This document shows, piece after piece, positions 11,920 to 23,445 of a stretch of DNA of 64,000 nt. Below the pieces are notes generated by a model. It searched no databases. It saw only the letters and a list, made by a program, of their open reading frames with translations, and was not told the DNA's origin. The DNA is taken from positions 5,845-69,844 of the forward strand of contig NMRA01000686.1 of the NCBI GenBank assembly GCA_002633005.1, written 5' to 3'. The translations under genes and the position numbers were made by a program. Origin of the DNA: Phoronis australis. Lineage: Eukaryota > Phoronida > Phoronidae. The number at the start of each line of letters is the position of its first letter. Positions within the stretch are counted from its first letter, which is position 1.

Positions 11920-13143
11920 GATACGACGTAAAGTGTGACTATTTCATAAAATGTAACAAACGTAACATTTTACGTTATGTTTACATTTCACATTGCTAAG
12001 CATCTCCTAATATGTTACAAATTGTTACATTTTACGTCAAATGCGCATGCAAGAAATGTACAATTGCGACATTTTACGAAACCGATGTCATATCACGAAG
12101 TACCTGACCAAAATCTCGAACAAGAGGTATTTGGCACGATCATTTTGGACGAGGGATGCCGCCCAAAAGTTCCGATACCTACACATTTAGAGAGTGGGGT
12201 TGGACAAAAATTGGCCTATTTAGAGAGTAACTTTTGTAAAAACTCACGTTTTACAAAGTTCTGTCCTAGAAATTCAGAAAAATCCCTTTAGATAATATTT
12301 AATCTACAATGGCACCACTTTGAAGAATATTTTTGCTGTGATGAAACACTCATTTGGAATAAGCTTTGCGCATGCCACTTCTATATGAATACCCTCCGGG
12401 CTGACACGACTTGAATTTGGCAATCGATATCTGTTTCATTAGCAACATTACAAATACTGTTGTTACTACTAGTATTACTGTTATCATTATTATTGCTTCT
12501 ATTAATCGTTACTACTTTTAGTATTGTAATCGTTATTGCCATCGCTATAATTATTGTTATTATTGTTATTGTCATTATCATTATTACGCTCATCATTACT
12601 ATAATTGAATATGTTTAAAAATGACATAGTTAGTATTCCAAATTCCCTTTTCTGCCTACGTGTACAACCACGTGTGTTCTTGATAGTGTCACTGAAACAC
12701 AGAACGTTGCACGTCGTGGAGACACCTGCCTTCACGTCAAATCCTTAGCCTTATGTATTTGAGCTTTGGACTAACGGATATTGAAAAAATAGCCATTTAA
12801 TTGATATTTTATTGTAATAGATTACTGACACAACTATAAAATCGAGCCGGCACGTTTGACAGAACCTCATTCAAACGAACCAAGAAAGAAGCCGTTAAGT
12901 GTGTGAACCGTTTTCCTGCGTGCGATAAATACCATGCTGACTCATGAAATGTGAATCCGCTTTCGTAAAATGTAACAAAGATGATACATTTCTCGCATAC
13001 ATGTATGCATTAGACGTAACTTGTAACAACTACGTAAGATACAAGAACTTGTTGCACTTTAGAAGAGGCCTAGCAACGTAAAAAATGACGTGAAATGTAG
13101 CAGTTGCTACATTTTACGAAAGTGTTACAATTTACGAGGTATC
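11920..13143. mobile_element. Long-TIR non-autonomous DNA element filling the A-B intron
   Basis: The left arm (11920-12086) and the inverted complement of the right arm (12957-13143) align along their length. Both start GATAC, then about TCGTAAA, TTTCRTAAAATGTARCAA, ACATTTYACGTYAT, and further in AAGAAATGTA and ACATTTTACGAAA. Within each arm the motif TTACATTTTACG recurs on both strands, so each arm is itself partly palindromic (for example AATGTAGCA/TGCTACATT near 13100). The core (12090-12955) is AT-rich with a triplet microsatellite and no coding frame. The element begins 73 bp after exon A and ends 85 bp before exon B. No target duplication could be fixed by eye. Confidence 0.6.
12470..12600. 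repeat. Degenerate ATT/GTT triplet microsatellite
   Basis: About 130 bp of imperfect (ATT)n mixed with GTT and ACT triplets lies inside the long-TIR element. The overlapping low-complexity frames (runs of I, T or N) are not genes. Confidence 0.8.
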
Positions 13144-13228
13144 GCGTATCCATTTGTTAAAATTGTGGCATGGCTAGCAGATCGTTGTCTAAAATTAAAA
13201 CCTCTCACGAGCCACATTGTTTTTGCAG

Positions 13229-13414
13229 CTGGAGATGCTAATACGAGAATTGATCAAAGTACCTTACCCTTGTGAATGGTCCGCGTTGTTTAGAGTTTTG
13301 GATGTAAGAGGCGTGGATTTTTCACAGTTAGTGAAAAGTATTTGCGACATTCACTTGGGCAGATTGGTCACGGAGGTGGGTTACGACGCCATGGTGTCGT
13401 TTTTGAACAAGATG
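13229..13414 (+). CDS. Exon B of the large uncharacterised + strand gene
   Basis: Acceptor TTTTTGCAG precedes 13229 and the near-perfect donor ATG|GTAAGT follows 13414. The 186 bp are exactly 62 codons (phase 0 in and out). They begin LEMLIRELIKVPYPCEW and end VGYDAMVSFLNKM. The sequence is helix-rich with one cysteine in the first third and one in the middle, and no family is recognised. The phase is compatible with exon A upstream and exon C downstream. Confidence 0.75.
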
Positions 13415-15211
13415 GTAAGTCATGTTGGCAGGTTTTTGTTTAAATGTTTTCTCGAATGTTCGCAGATGAGCGGCAATAAGTGTATGCGAGGGAGTGAGTG
13501 AATGAGAACCTGGCATGCGTTCTGTAACGCTATTACATAGCTAAAATCTAGCCAAAGTCACGTGTCTTTATTTAAAATGCAAGGAAGTATATCACGTAAT
13601 CTCGTGAAGTATTGGTTTTTAGTGAGGTCCTAGTGTTAGTGAACGGGAGGCTGGATTTGATGCAAAAGCGATTTCCGGGTCTGTGCTCGTACATGTATCT
13701 AGAAAAAACAAAAGTGGCAATTTCGTAGACGTTCTAATTTGTTTACCGTGTCAAATAATACAACTACATTTGCACATGAAGAACCGTTAGGTTTACCGAA
13801 AGTCGGTGTCCTCTATTCTCGGGTGTTGTTCGTCATTTTATTTCTGATGCGTTATAACTGCTTGGCTTACCGCAACATTCCCATCTTTGCCCTAAGATTG
13901 ATACAAGGAATTTCTGTTCAAGTCTGTGCGTTAAGCTAAATACATGCAAGACTGAGGAAAGATGTGTTTTACTGTATACCACTCTGCAACCACTTGGGTA
14001 GGCGAACATGTCTTCTTATGAACATTTGACGAAAAGGAGGCAAAGTCAATGTCCAATAATGACGCCAATAACATGACAGAATTTTGTTTGATGCCCAAGA
14101 TAAAACTTTAAAAGATTTCTAAATTTATTTCTTTTTTATTTCTTCAACTTTTCGTTTTTCATTGAGATCATTAAAAAGAAGTGGGTACCTAAAATCCCAA
14201 ATTAATTTTGAAGAAGATTGCATTAACACATACAATTTGGAAGTTTCGTATGTATCCGATCAGTCATTTCTGATACACTTGTGCCAAACGCAACTAATTT
14301 AACCTACCGATTGTTAAAATTATTTAGTTATTGAATATTACATATCTTTCGTTCAGAACCTTGCCAGATTATCATGTACACACGTAGAGCATGACACAAG
14401 AAGCGTGTTGTCCTTCCTTCCTGCGCTGTGATGTACATTCATAAACTAAACCCTTCCCCTGACGAACAATAGCACAATGTATGCTATGGAGTGATAATAA
14501 AGATATATTTCAGGCTGTTGTCAATACCTCTGATGAAAGGTGTATCAAATTGGATTAAAGTTTTGATCATTCCTGATCACTTCCTCCTGAGTAAAACCTC
14601 AAACTATAAACACAGAAGTGAAATTATCTAAAAACTATTGCAAAGGAAAACAGAGTAGCTTAGTGTGGTCTTAGTGGTTATTTGCTATCAGTATCCACAC
14701 AAGTTGACTAGGTCTTCGTATAGCAACAATGTCAAGCATGTATTGTGAAAAATAGGCAAGTGCAACTTCAAAACACATCAACACCAATACACACAAATTC
14801 TGACATCACAGGTGAACACAAACATTGGTGCTTCTCTTAGGAAGAGTACAGCAGAAAAACAAAATCTGTCTTGACAGCAGCAAACGGGCGACCTTAGAGT
14901 ATATCAGAATGTGAAATGATCCAATGACTAGAGAGAATTTGTATCGTGTTGGTACATACAGTACACAATCAGTGTTTTCTATCTACTCCCATTACTTAGT
15001 CTACGCATCCATCTAACTCGGGCAGTTGTGCTTTTATATACATGTACTTGTAGCATTATAGCATAAACAAATGTCAGGTACACGCCTTCAAAAAACAAAC
15101 ATATACAAACGTTCAACAACCACAGGTAAATGTGTGTGACAGAGGCACCCATAAGAACAATATCACGTGATGAAAGTATGTTAAAATATCTTGCACTGAC
15201 AAACACAAGAA
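13415..15211. other. Intron sequence, nothing recognised
   Basis: Unique-looking AT-rich sequence. Short frames on both strands lack splice context. Confidence 0.35.
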
Positions 15212-15535
15212 ATGTTTGAATGCAAACAGCAACAATTTTTATTTATAGCGACATGTTTCCTCAGTAAAACCTCCGCCATTATCAAGGTGTATTCAGAGTA
15301 TGAATATCAAGGCAAGAGGCAAAAACCGCACAGAATTCCAATACGTGCAAAAGCTCCTGAACACGATTGGCTAGCGAATTACAAGTCGGTCAACATTCCG
15401 ATTATCAATGAGTACATCCGAAAACGGAAGATGCTAGTCGTTCTCAGTCTCAATGGTGAATTTTTGTGTCTAGTATTCAAAAATTCAAAACCGAGTGAGC
15501 ATCGTCTTGATTAATGAGCATACACAAAACGACGA
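15212..15535 (+). other. Unassigned ORF, possible coding fragment
   Basis: A + strand frame of 100 codons is open. The part after an acceptor-like TTATCAAG near 15286 reads with good amino-acid composition (VYSEYEYQGKRQKPHRIPIR and on to SVNIPIINEYIRKRKM). It has phase-0 entry, which would fit between exons B and C, but no convincing donor, and I recognise no family. It could be an alternative exon, a transposon relic or chance. Confidence 0.2.
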
Positions 15536-15668
15536 TGAGCATCATATTTAATAAATGATTTATCTTCAGCGTGACTCACAAGCAGATTAGTCAACGCATT
15601 TTGCAACATTTCAGACTGAAATAAAATTCTCAATCTAAGTACGTTTTCAATAATTTAGACACCAATAT

Positions 15669-15940
15669 TTAGAGTTGTTCGTGGCCAAATCTGCCAGAAT
15701 GGTGCCGCACCGTGACGCCGAGACTCGGAGGAGGAGCAGGCTGCGATGCAATGTTGGGCTGAAGTGGCTCAACTTCCAGACGAGACTCTAAGCTTTTGTA
15801 TCTGACAGTAGGGTTCATACATCGTTGAATCGCACGTTTAAAAATCTCATAAGCGTACACGTTGGTTTTGCCTTCGTACTCTTTCTCGAGTAACCACTCC
15901 GCTGCTTGACTGGAGTACGTTTTGGCAAAGCGAGGAATAC
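15669..15940 (-). CDS. Probable terminal exon of an unidentified minus-strand gene
   Basis: On the minus strand an acceptor (AAACTTCCAG) precedes 15940. A frame entered in phase 1 runs about 90 codons to a TAA at 15669. It begins IPRFAKTYSSQAAEWLLEKE, continues YEGKTNVYAYEIFKRAIQRC and ends in a Pro-rich tail (PAPPPSLG) and GRFGHEQL. A possible upstream exon lies at about 16122-16190, ending AAAGCAG|GTACC in phase 1, which is compatible. The composition is protein-like, but I recognise no family. It is antisense to the intron of the large gene, so it is a nested gene or an old transposon gene. Confidence 0.4.
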
Positions 15941-16738
15941 CTGGAAGTTTGCATTTTATCTTTTAGCATGAACAGTATACCACACTGAACCAATATGAAA
16001 CAAAGCATCAAACTATTTTTCTCTCAATTCTGGGGACAATAATAACTAATGCTGTTTGGGACGACACTGCCCAGACACAAACATCACCACAAGGTGCCAT
16101 AACATCGATACCGCATGGTACCTGCTTTTTGGGAGAACAAGGTGCAACCATTCATTTCTGTTGACAGGTTAAACAGAAATTCTGTCTAGCAAAGCAATCA
16201 TCTGTCAAAGGAACTAGACAATCCACTGTTGTAGCATTTATGTTCAACATTCCCCTCCTCAGCAGTTTCTGAGCAGGCAGCACAATTACTTGTTTCAAGC
16301 GACCCCCTTCTTCCACGTCATTATGTGAAGCATCAAAATCAATAAGACCACATATTACTAACAAGTTCTAAGTTAGTTCTTGGAAGATGGGCGTCACAGT
16401 TCTCGACTTTTTACCATTTATCAACATAGCACAATTCACTAAAATTTTACCACACTGTAGCCTATAACTGTTATTTATTTTCAAAATACCAACTCCAATT
16501 GTATACCACGTACACCTTTATATGGCCACATGTCACATGACATTGCAACACTGTCGAGTGACACCATTATTGCGTAGTGGCCAAATGGAAGGAAAACATT
16601 TGGCAAAGAAAAGAGTTTACATCTCACCGTCACGCGTGCGAGCCTGTTTCCTACACACAATTTCGTTGTCAAGCACAGCAAGCCTAGTGTTTTGTTGCAA
16701 CAGCTACATGTATAATCTGGGCCGGGGATTCTCTCATT

Positions 16739-17452
16739 GTCACGTTTCCCCCGTGTTTGGGTGGGCGCAGGCTGTTGCCGACCGGTGCTAATAGCTTTTG
16801 GTGCGACGATATACTGAAGACTGGCTCGATTTAATCCTTTATTCAGCTCGACCATACGTTCACTAGCCTACTTAAACAAAACGTCTGACGTAATGTCTGT
16901 TCTATGCTCCAGCCAGTGCTGCGAATCCTTGACTTGTGGTGAACTTTGAGATACTTCGTTGATTCAATAACCTCCTGGCTCTATAGCTGGCTCTCTATTG
17001 ACTATCGCTGTAACTGCTGATTCTCTTTAGTGCGACTCAACTGTAACTCCAACAACTTTTTTCCGATTTACTACTGGTTAAATTTCTCACAAATCTGTGC
17101 TTGTGTTTTTATAGAGTAATGCATTGTTCTAGAACTTTTCACAAGTTCAAGCACGTTCTAGAACTTTCCGATTGTACTTAATCATTCTACAAACGAACGC
17201 GTACTAATCTCTAGAATATTCTAAACTGCAATAATCACTGCCACGCTAGTCTTCTACAAAGTTCCACACTATACTTAAGTAAACAAACTACATCATTACG
17301 GTTCTGACCTCAGTCTTCTAGAAATTTCCATACTAATCTGTAGTAAACAAATTACATCATCAGTGTACTTAACTCAAGGGTCATGACAATCAAAAAGAAC
17401 AACAATACAAAACAATACAACCAAAAACAGTGTCAGTCTATATTTTGACACA
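16739..17452 (+). repeat. Dispersed LTR-like repeat, copy 1
   Basis: It starts TGTCACG, then GGGTGGGCGCAGG and TAATAGCTTTTGGTGCGACG. It continues through several TTCTAGAA-type segments to AGGGTCATGACAATCAAA and an A-rich tail. The same order of segments is found at 20583-21130 and 63088-63596, all in this orientation. A TGTCA start and a TGACA near the end would suit a solo LTR, but homology continues for about 60 bp past that point and no target duplication is seen. Confidence 0.5.
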
Positions 17453-17509
17453 CATGAACGCACTGGCCTACTGTGTATACCCTAAATTGCATATGGTCAG
17501 CCAAAAAGG

Positions 17510-18546
17510 AGCTAGGAGCAACCTTTATAATCAACCAGATATACATTTCGAGGTCTGTTTGAGCTCAATACACAGTGGCACCTTGGTGTAATTTGAAAAT
17601 AGTCTTCATACGGCTAACTGGCTAGATAGGAAGGCTCTAGCTTCGAAACCATTTTTACTGCGAAAGTGACAACTAATTCAAAATGATGATGGATGATGGA
17701 TGATACTATAAACCGATCACAGTTCTTCCGTTTTCATGCGCCCATGATCTTAATATCCGCTCTATGTTCAAACCATTGTTTATGTTGTTCCTAAAATAAA
17801 CTTGGGTTATATTGCTGTACCAACATATTAAGAAATTGTACAGAAATAAACCGTCGTTATCTGTGGTAAAGCGCAATATACAGCGTGATGAAGTGATAAT
17901 CAAGAGCAATATCGGATGAGCGCAAATGCGTGCTGCTTTTTGAGCATTCCGCGGCATGAAAACACTTGAGGTCGTAAAACATCCAGCGTTGTATTTTGAT
18001 TTTTATACAATTTTACTGTAAAATTTCAAATTTCGTGCTTGTTTTTACGCATAATGTACTGCATAAAAAGTATCATATCTAAAGTTAGAAATCATGCTTT
18101 TGCGATATCATTTAACGATTGATTTTACCACGCCGTCATTAATTCAACATAAAGATTTAGGCTGGTGTAATGTCAGTCACGCATTTCGTATGTGAAGGTT
18201 GATTCGATTTTACCTCCTTTCAATAGTTGAACAAAAGTTAATAAACCGATGTCAAGACCGGAGTTGCCACAAGTGAACGAACAGCGAACAGCTAAATGTT
18301 TGTTTGGCCTAAGTTCACCCGCTAAGTCATAAAATGGTAATTGCCGACCAATGACACGCCTAATCCGAATTAGTCGTCTACGCTACGCAACCACTTAGCC
18401 GACCCAAGTGCCGACCACAGAGGCGACTCAGCAGACGGCTCCTAGCCGACCGTTGTTGGTCGGCTGCTGGTCGGCTAGACGACCGGTCGACAGCCGGTCG
18501 CCGACCAATTTCCGACCGGTCAGACAAAAATTCGTGATGTGTGCTG
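17510..18546. mobile_element. TA-flanked DNA transposon fragment with GGTCGGC-rich terminal repeat
   Basis: The right end is GACAAAAATTCGTGATGTGT + GCTG followed by TA. Inside it lies about 160 bp crowded with GGTCGGC and CCGACC copies in both orientations (18385-18520). The segment at 17580-17750 matches, inverted, the sequence just inside the left end of the 50463-53847 element. In that element it sits immediately next to the terminal repeat, while here about 640 bp intervene. The opposite terminus was not found, so this copy is truncated on its left side. Confidence 0.5.
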
Positions 18547-18548
18547 TA

Positions 18549-20560
18549 CGCACGAGCAGACACATCGATCTGCACCTTTCAAAATGACTATGATAGGCTC
18601 ACAAAACGGCTTCATGGCAACAGAGAAGTGGGAACACTTTGCCAAAAAAGGAAGGGTGATAACGCAAAATTAACTGAGTGTTCACGACTGAGGTTTTACT
18701 TTTAAATAACAAGGAGTTGCATGGCACATTCGTACCCTGTAGGTAACACTTGTTCCAGTAACTGCGTAGTTTCTCCCAAATGTCCAAAAATTTCAAAAAT
18801 GTCCGTTGCGTTTCAGGGAACTAGGTAGCTGTGCTAGGGTGCCGGAAAAGGGCATAGGCGCGGGGAATAGGCGGCAGTTGGGAAAGAGTAAAGACGGCGA
18901 CAAAGGGAGGGTGTTAAATGTACGACCGAGATGACAACACCGCATTCTGCCACCCGCAGGGAAAAATCAATATCACAATAATCAAAATTTTTAGTCGTCA
19001 TTTTTACTGATACTTTCACGTTTTCAATGTTAATGGGTGGGAACAGGTTTTTACTGGCTAGATCCAGGTCCAATTTCAATTGTCCGATTCAGAGCAATCG
19101 TAACGGTGACTATAGCTAAGAAATGCCCCTCCCAGTCGATATGCGGGTGATAACCTAGGCGATCGGCATTGGCGCTGCGCACTACCACTCCGTGGCCCTC
19201 GTTTGCTCCTCTGTGCAGTAAAGAAAACTACTCCATTTCTTCAAAGAAAATGCAAGCTGTGTGACGATAAGGAAATAGAAGCTGGTAGTAAGATGTAAGA
19301 TTTTGATCGAAGCCTGAATGAATCACTCAGAAACGCTTAGTTCTCTCTTTGTCAAGCAATAAAATTAAGACGATTTGCTAAGAAAGTGCGTCGTGGACAA
19401 CTTAAGACTGTATAACACACAGTGACTATTGCTACAACTGGTTGTATAAAATATAAAGCGAATAATAGTCATTACGGAAAGAAGCAGATTTGCGTTTAAA
19501 CGCTGTGGATCATTAGCAATTACATGTGTATTTCTCTAACCATGCCGTTTTCTTGCGTTCGTTTTTGCGCAATGGAAGAGCACAATCATTCTGAGCAATT
19601 GGTCGTGTGTTCAAGAATTTGGAATTTTACGAATTTTCTTTTTTTACATCACGAGCGGCAATAGTGCAGTTAAATTGTTTAAGAGCACGTCCACGAATAA
19701 ACCAGACAACAAGCGATAAAGGCTATGTCACAGATTTCCTCGATTGTTTGCAAGATGGTAGGGGTAGATGCCCAAACGTGAGCCATTTCATTTTCTAATA
19801 GCGTCTGCAATTGCTTACAATGTCACAAAAACTGTGATTCTGGAGTAAGTTCTGGTAGTGATTTTCATAGAAAACTAAGGTATCCAATTTTGAAGCTACC
19901 TAACGTGATAGAATTTATTTAAAAGACATTTTGGTAATTACCATAAGAAAGTATACAAAAATGCATATGATCCAAATCCGTCGCATAGGGTATATCACCC
20001 CGGTATGGATTTTTGCGTGGTCAGAAGTGTACTGCACTCTTCAATCTTTTAAAACAATAATTGTCAATTTGTTTATTTAAAATCTTGTTTTGGGTGACCA
20101 ATAAATGATCTTAATACTCTCAGAATTTTGTCATACAGCACATGTACGTGTACATGTAAATGTATATGACTAAGTCATTTGAGGATAGAATTCTATGATT
20201 TGAGTACGCATCATGTACACAAAAATAAATGCCTGCGTGTATATCTGTTCACCATCGGGACAAAAAAACACGTAAAGCCGGTGAAAGTCTAGAATAGAGG
20301 CTGCTTTTCAGTGGCTGGGACTGCGGACTCCTGAATGCAACCTGTGCGGTGGGATTTTTGCTGCGCTAGTCACAGATAGCGAACTGTCCAACATATAACC
20401 ATCGATTGCTGTTTACAGCTGAGAAATCAAGGAAGATCCTTGTGTTTCTGAGACCATACCAAACTTTCTTCCCTGTGCGTAATAAGCCCCTCCTGACCTC
20501 CCTGTTCGGTGGTACGCGCCCCTAAAATCGCACTTTTGTTTGCCGACAAGACGAAATGTT
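18549..20560. other. Intron sequence, nothing recognised
   Basis: No splice-bounded coding segment is seen. The last bases (CTAGATCCGCCCCTG, near 20580) resemble a hAT-type terminus, discussed separately. Confidence 0.3.
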
Positions 20561-20582
20561 GTACCCCTCCCTAAAATATCCT

Positions 20583-21130
20583 AGATCCGCCCCTGCAGTG
20601 ATAATAGCTTTTGGTACCACGATAAACCGAAGATTGAGTTGGCCGTAGGCTCACGAGCTTACTCAAACAAAGCATCCGAGGTGCGGAATGATGTGTGCCG
20701 GCCAGCCAGTGCTGTGAAGCCTAGACTTGTGATATTCTTCTGCGACCATAAAGCAGCTGTTACACTCGTTTACTGAATTATCTGCTGTCTGTATACATGT
20801 AGCTGTCTACTTAATGACTGCAGTTTCTGTGCACAAAACACATCTATAACTTCAACTGACTTTAAATGAATTTCAACACTAACTAACTTGGGCTTGGGTA
20901 TTTCTCTTTTCATCCAATGTTCCAGAACTTTTGCCTATTGAAACATATCGTACAACTTTCTGGAAACTACCCAATCACTCTGCAAACGTAAACGAGGCAC
21001 AAGAGTGTTCCAGACTGTATTATCAATATCATACTATAATTTTCTAGAATGTTCCCATGTTTTCTAATGTAAACAATTTAAATCATCACTGTCCTGGCCT
21101 CATAGGTCATTTCAGTTAAGTGGTGTTTGC
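20583..21130 (+). repeat. Dispersed LTR-like repeat, copy 2 (truncated 5')
   Basis: It joins the family at AGTGATAATAGCTTTTGGTA and follows it through the TTCTAGAA-type segments to ATAGGTCATTTCAG. The first portion present in copies 1 and 3 is missing, replaced by sequence ending GATCCGCCCCTG. Confidence 0.45.
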
Positions 21131-21734
21131 CAGTACACAGACAAAACATTAAAATAAAACTTATTTAACTGAGACCAGTCTCTTTACTGACCCCGAAATT
21201 TGAATGGGTTTTCACGACCCTTTACGATAAATTAGCAACAACATTTCACGTTGCCCACTTAGTGAGATCCATTGTCTTAGCGTTGTTACCGTGCGTGTGC
21301 CTGATAAGACTAACATCGAAAAGTAAGGTAAAAATTGTTACGTAATATGCATAGACTGCCTTATTTACATGTACACGTTTGTGTTTAACATGTAGCCGAA
21401 CATCCCTGAAGATTGTGAAGCGCCAAAGGGTACCTTTCCGCGCGTAGAATTGTCCTTAATGTACTCGTATTTTAATCAGATCATATAGTCCTATCACGCA
21501 CGTGCTCTCAAATTAAATGATTAAGAGCAGAACCATGATAGTTAAAGAGGTAAAAGTAGTCGAGGATTAGAAAAAAATACCGTAATTAAAAATATGCGTG
21601 GATTAGGCAAAATGATGCATAAATGAAGCAAAAGTCTGTGTAGATTAGGCAAAAGTAAAATAAGCAAAAACACGGGTAAACTATGTACAAGTACACGTAT
21701 ATGTAGATTAAGCCAAATTGTGCGAAGATGAAGC

Positions 21735-22114
21735 ACATTTTAATCAGTAGAATATACATGTTCTAGTTTAAGATTCCTTTGGCGCGTCACAGGAGACATA
21801 TGCCTAACACACATTTTAATCAGTAGAATATACATGTTCTCGTTTAAGATTCCTTTGGCGCTCCACAGGAGACATATGCCTAACACACATTTTAATCAGT
21901 AGAATATACATGTTCTCGTTTAAGATTCCTTTGGCGCTCCACAGGAGACATATGCCTAACACACATTTTAATCAGTAGAATATACATGTTCTCGTTTAAG
22001 ATTCCTTTGGCGCTCCACAGGAGACATATGCCGAACACACATTTTAATCAGTAGAATATACATGTTCTCGATTAAGATTCCTTTGGCGCGTCACAGGAGA
22101 CATATGCCTAACAC
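21735..22114. repeat. Tandem array of five 76 bp units
   Basis: Units starting ACATTTTAATCAGTAG begin at 21735, 21811, 21887, 21963 and 22039, an exact 76 bp period. Each contains ATATACATGTTCTCGTTTAA and CACAGGAGACATATGCC. Differences are single bases (GCGCGTCAC in the first and last units, GCGCTCCAC in the inner three), so the outer units differ from the middle ones. Confidence 0.9.
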
Positions 22115-22281
22115 GTGCAACCACAGAGTGCGTTGACACTTAGTTTCTTTGACAAATTAAGATCGGTGGAATATTCAACATTTCAATTGCGAAAGCAGTT
22201 TAACTCGTGAAACATGATTTTCACTGTACACGTATATGGTTTCTAGTCACGTGCTGTGTTATGCATTTATTTGGCTCTCAG

Positions 22282-22514
22282 ATTCTGCCTACGCATCTCT
22301 ACAACGACGTATACGACACCGGTTACTTCACCAAAAACGTGACGAAGCTGACCAACAACTTCAACGAGATTGCAAAGTTAATGGGACTGATGATCGAAAA
22401 GTATGCTCGGGGGGAACTTCCTCTTCCGGCATTTGCGGATATTAAGAATTGGCAAAGTAATGTAGGTAAACCAGCACACGATCAAGTCATTCGGTTCTCC
22501 AAGCTTGACATGAG
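22282..22514 (+). CDS. Exon C of the large uncharacterised + strand gene
   Basis: Acceptor TTTGGCTCTCAG precedes 22282 and donor GAG|GTTTGT follows 22514. It is entered in phase 0 and left in phase 2. The 77 full codons read ILPTHLYNDVYDTGYFTKNV, then KLTNNFNEIAKLMGLMIEKY, and on to QVIRFSKLDM. The split final codon AG|A joins exon D exactly. It includes a potential N-glycosylation site (N-V-T), which would matter only if the protein is secreted. No domain is recognised. Confidence 0.75.
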
Positions 22515-22627
22515 GTTTGTAATTTGCTCTACTTTTTCTTGTTATTAGTAGCTTTTCAGACGTGGTTCTGTCATTATTCAAAATCTAATCTCATACCTAT
22601 AGCTAAAAATCCGCTTTCTTTTCTCGA

Positions 22628-22657
22628 GGTCGTGGGTTCGAGTCCCACCAGGTCACA
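22628..22657 (+). other. tRNA-like T-arm (SINE or tRNA-derived fragment)
   Basis: GTGGGTTCGAGTCCCAC forms a perfect 5 bp stem and 7 nt loop with a consensus Pol III B box (GGTTCGAGTCC). No matching A box, anticodon arm or 5' acceptor strand is visible upstream, so it is a fragment, probably from a tRNA-derived SINE. Confidence 0.4.
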
Positions 22658-23445
22658 CTGCTAATCTCTTGAGCCAGGTTTCTAGCTCCTCAGCTCGGTT
22701 TTAACCATATATATAGTAAAGCATAAATATAGTTCCAGGTGATCAGTGCCATGGGCCCACCTGCAAGGCCTGCGCACGTCATGTACAACGTGCATCAGAC
22801 CGCCTGCAATTGTTTTTTATGGCCAAAAATCAGGGTAAAACAATACCACCGGTATAAAACAGATATTCTAGATTCAAAAACAGACTTTGGTGCCTTCAAA
22901 CAGCCCGAAAAGCACGAACCCCGACATATTAAACAGTCATCTCGGAGATCACACTGGAAACCGTGGAAACTGTCTGTGGGCAACTCTCAACATAATCTGT
23001 ATTCACGACACGTTTTATCTCCGTTAATATTTACTTTAAGATTATTTGATTTTTGGCAATAGAATTGTGAACTGGTCTGAGGGCGATTTTTAACGTTAAC
23101 TATAGTCTCCACCTGTTGTTATCTCGGAGAATAATTAGTTAATTTTAGTTTATCCAGTATTTTCTTCAAAACAATTTCAAAAAACGAAAAACCATTATTT
23201 CGGCCTTCTAGTGCCATTATCCGTTATATATGTCTACATCTGTAGCATTTTGGCGTTCCTCAGTTGATTTGTCGAGGTCACGTTGAATCATTTTACGGAT
23301 TTAGTAATAGCTGTCGAGAATTTTTCACCCAGAAGACCTGAACCTTTTTCCCTCAAAAATATACTTCAACTCTTCATCCAAAGTCAATACAGAAATTGGA
23401 TTCAGAATGTCTGAACTCAACGCTTTCACTCTCCTTTTTGGCGGA

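Noticed and set aside
21735-22114. Regular repeats resembling a CRISPR array
   Set aside because: The whole 76 bp unit repeats with no variable spacers, and the context is eukaryotic. It is an ordinary tandem repeat.
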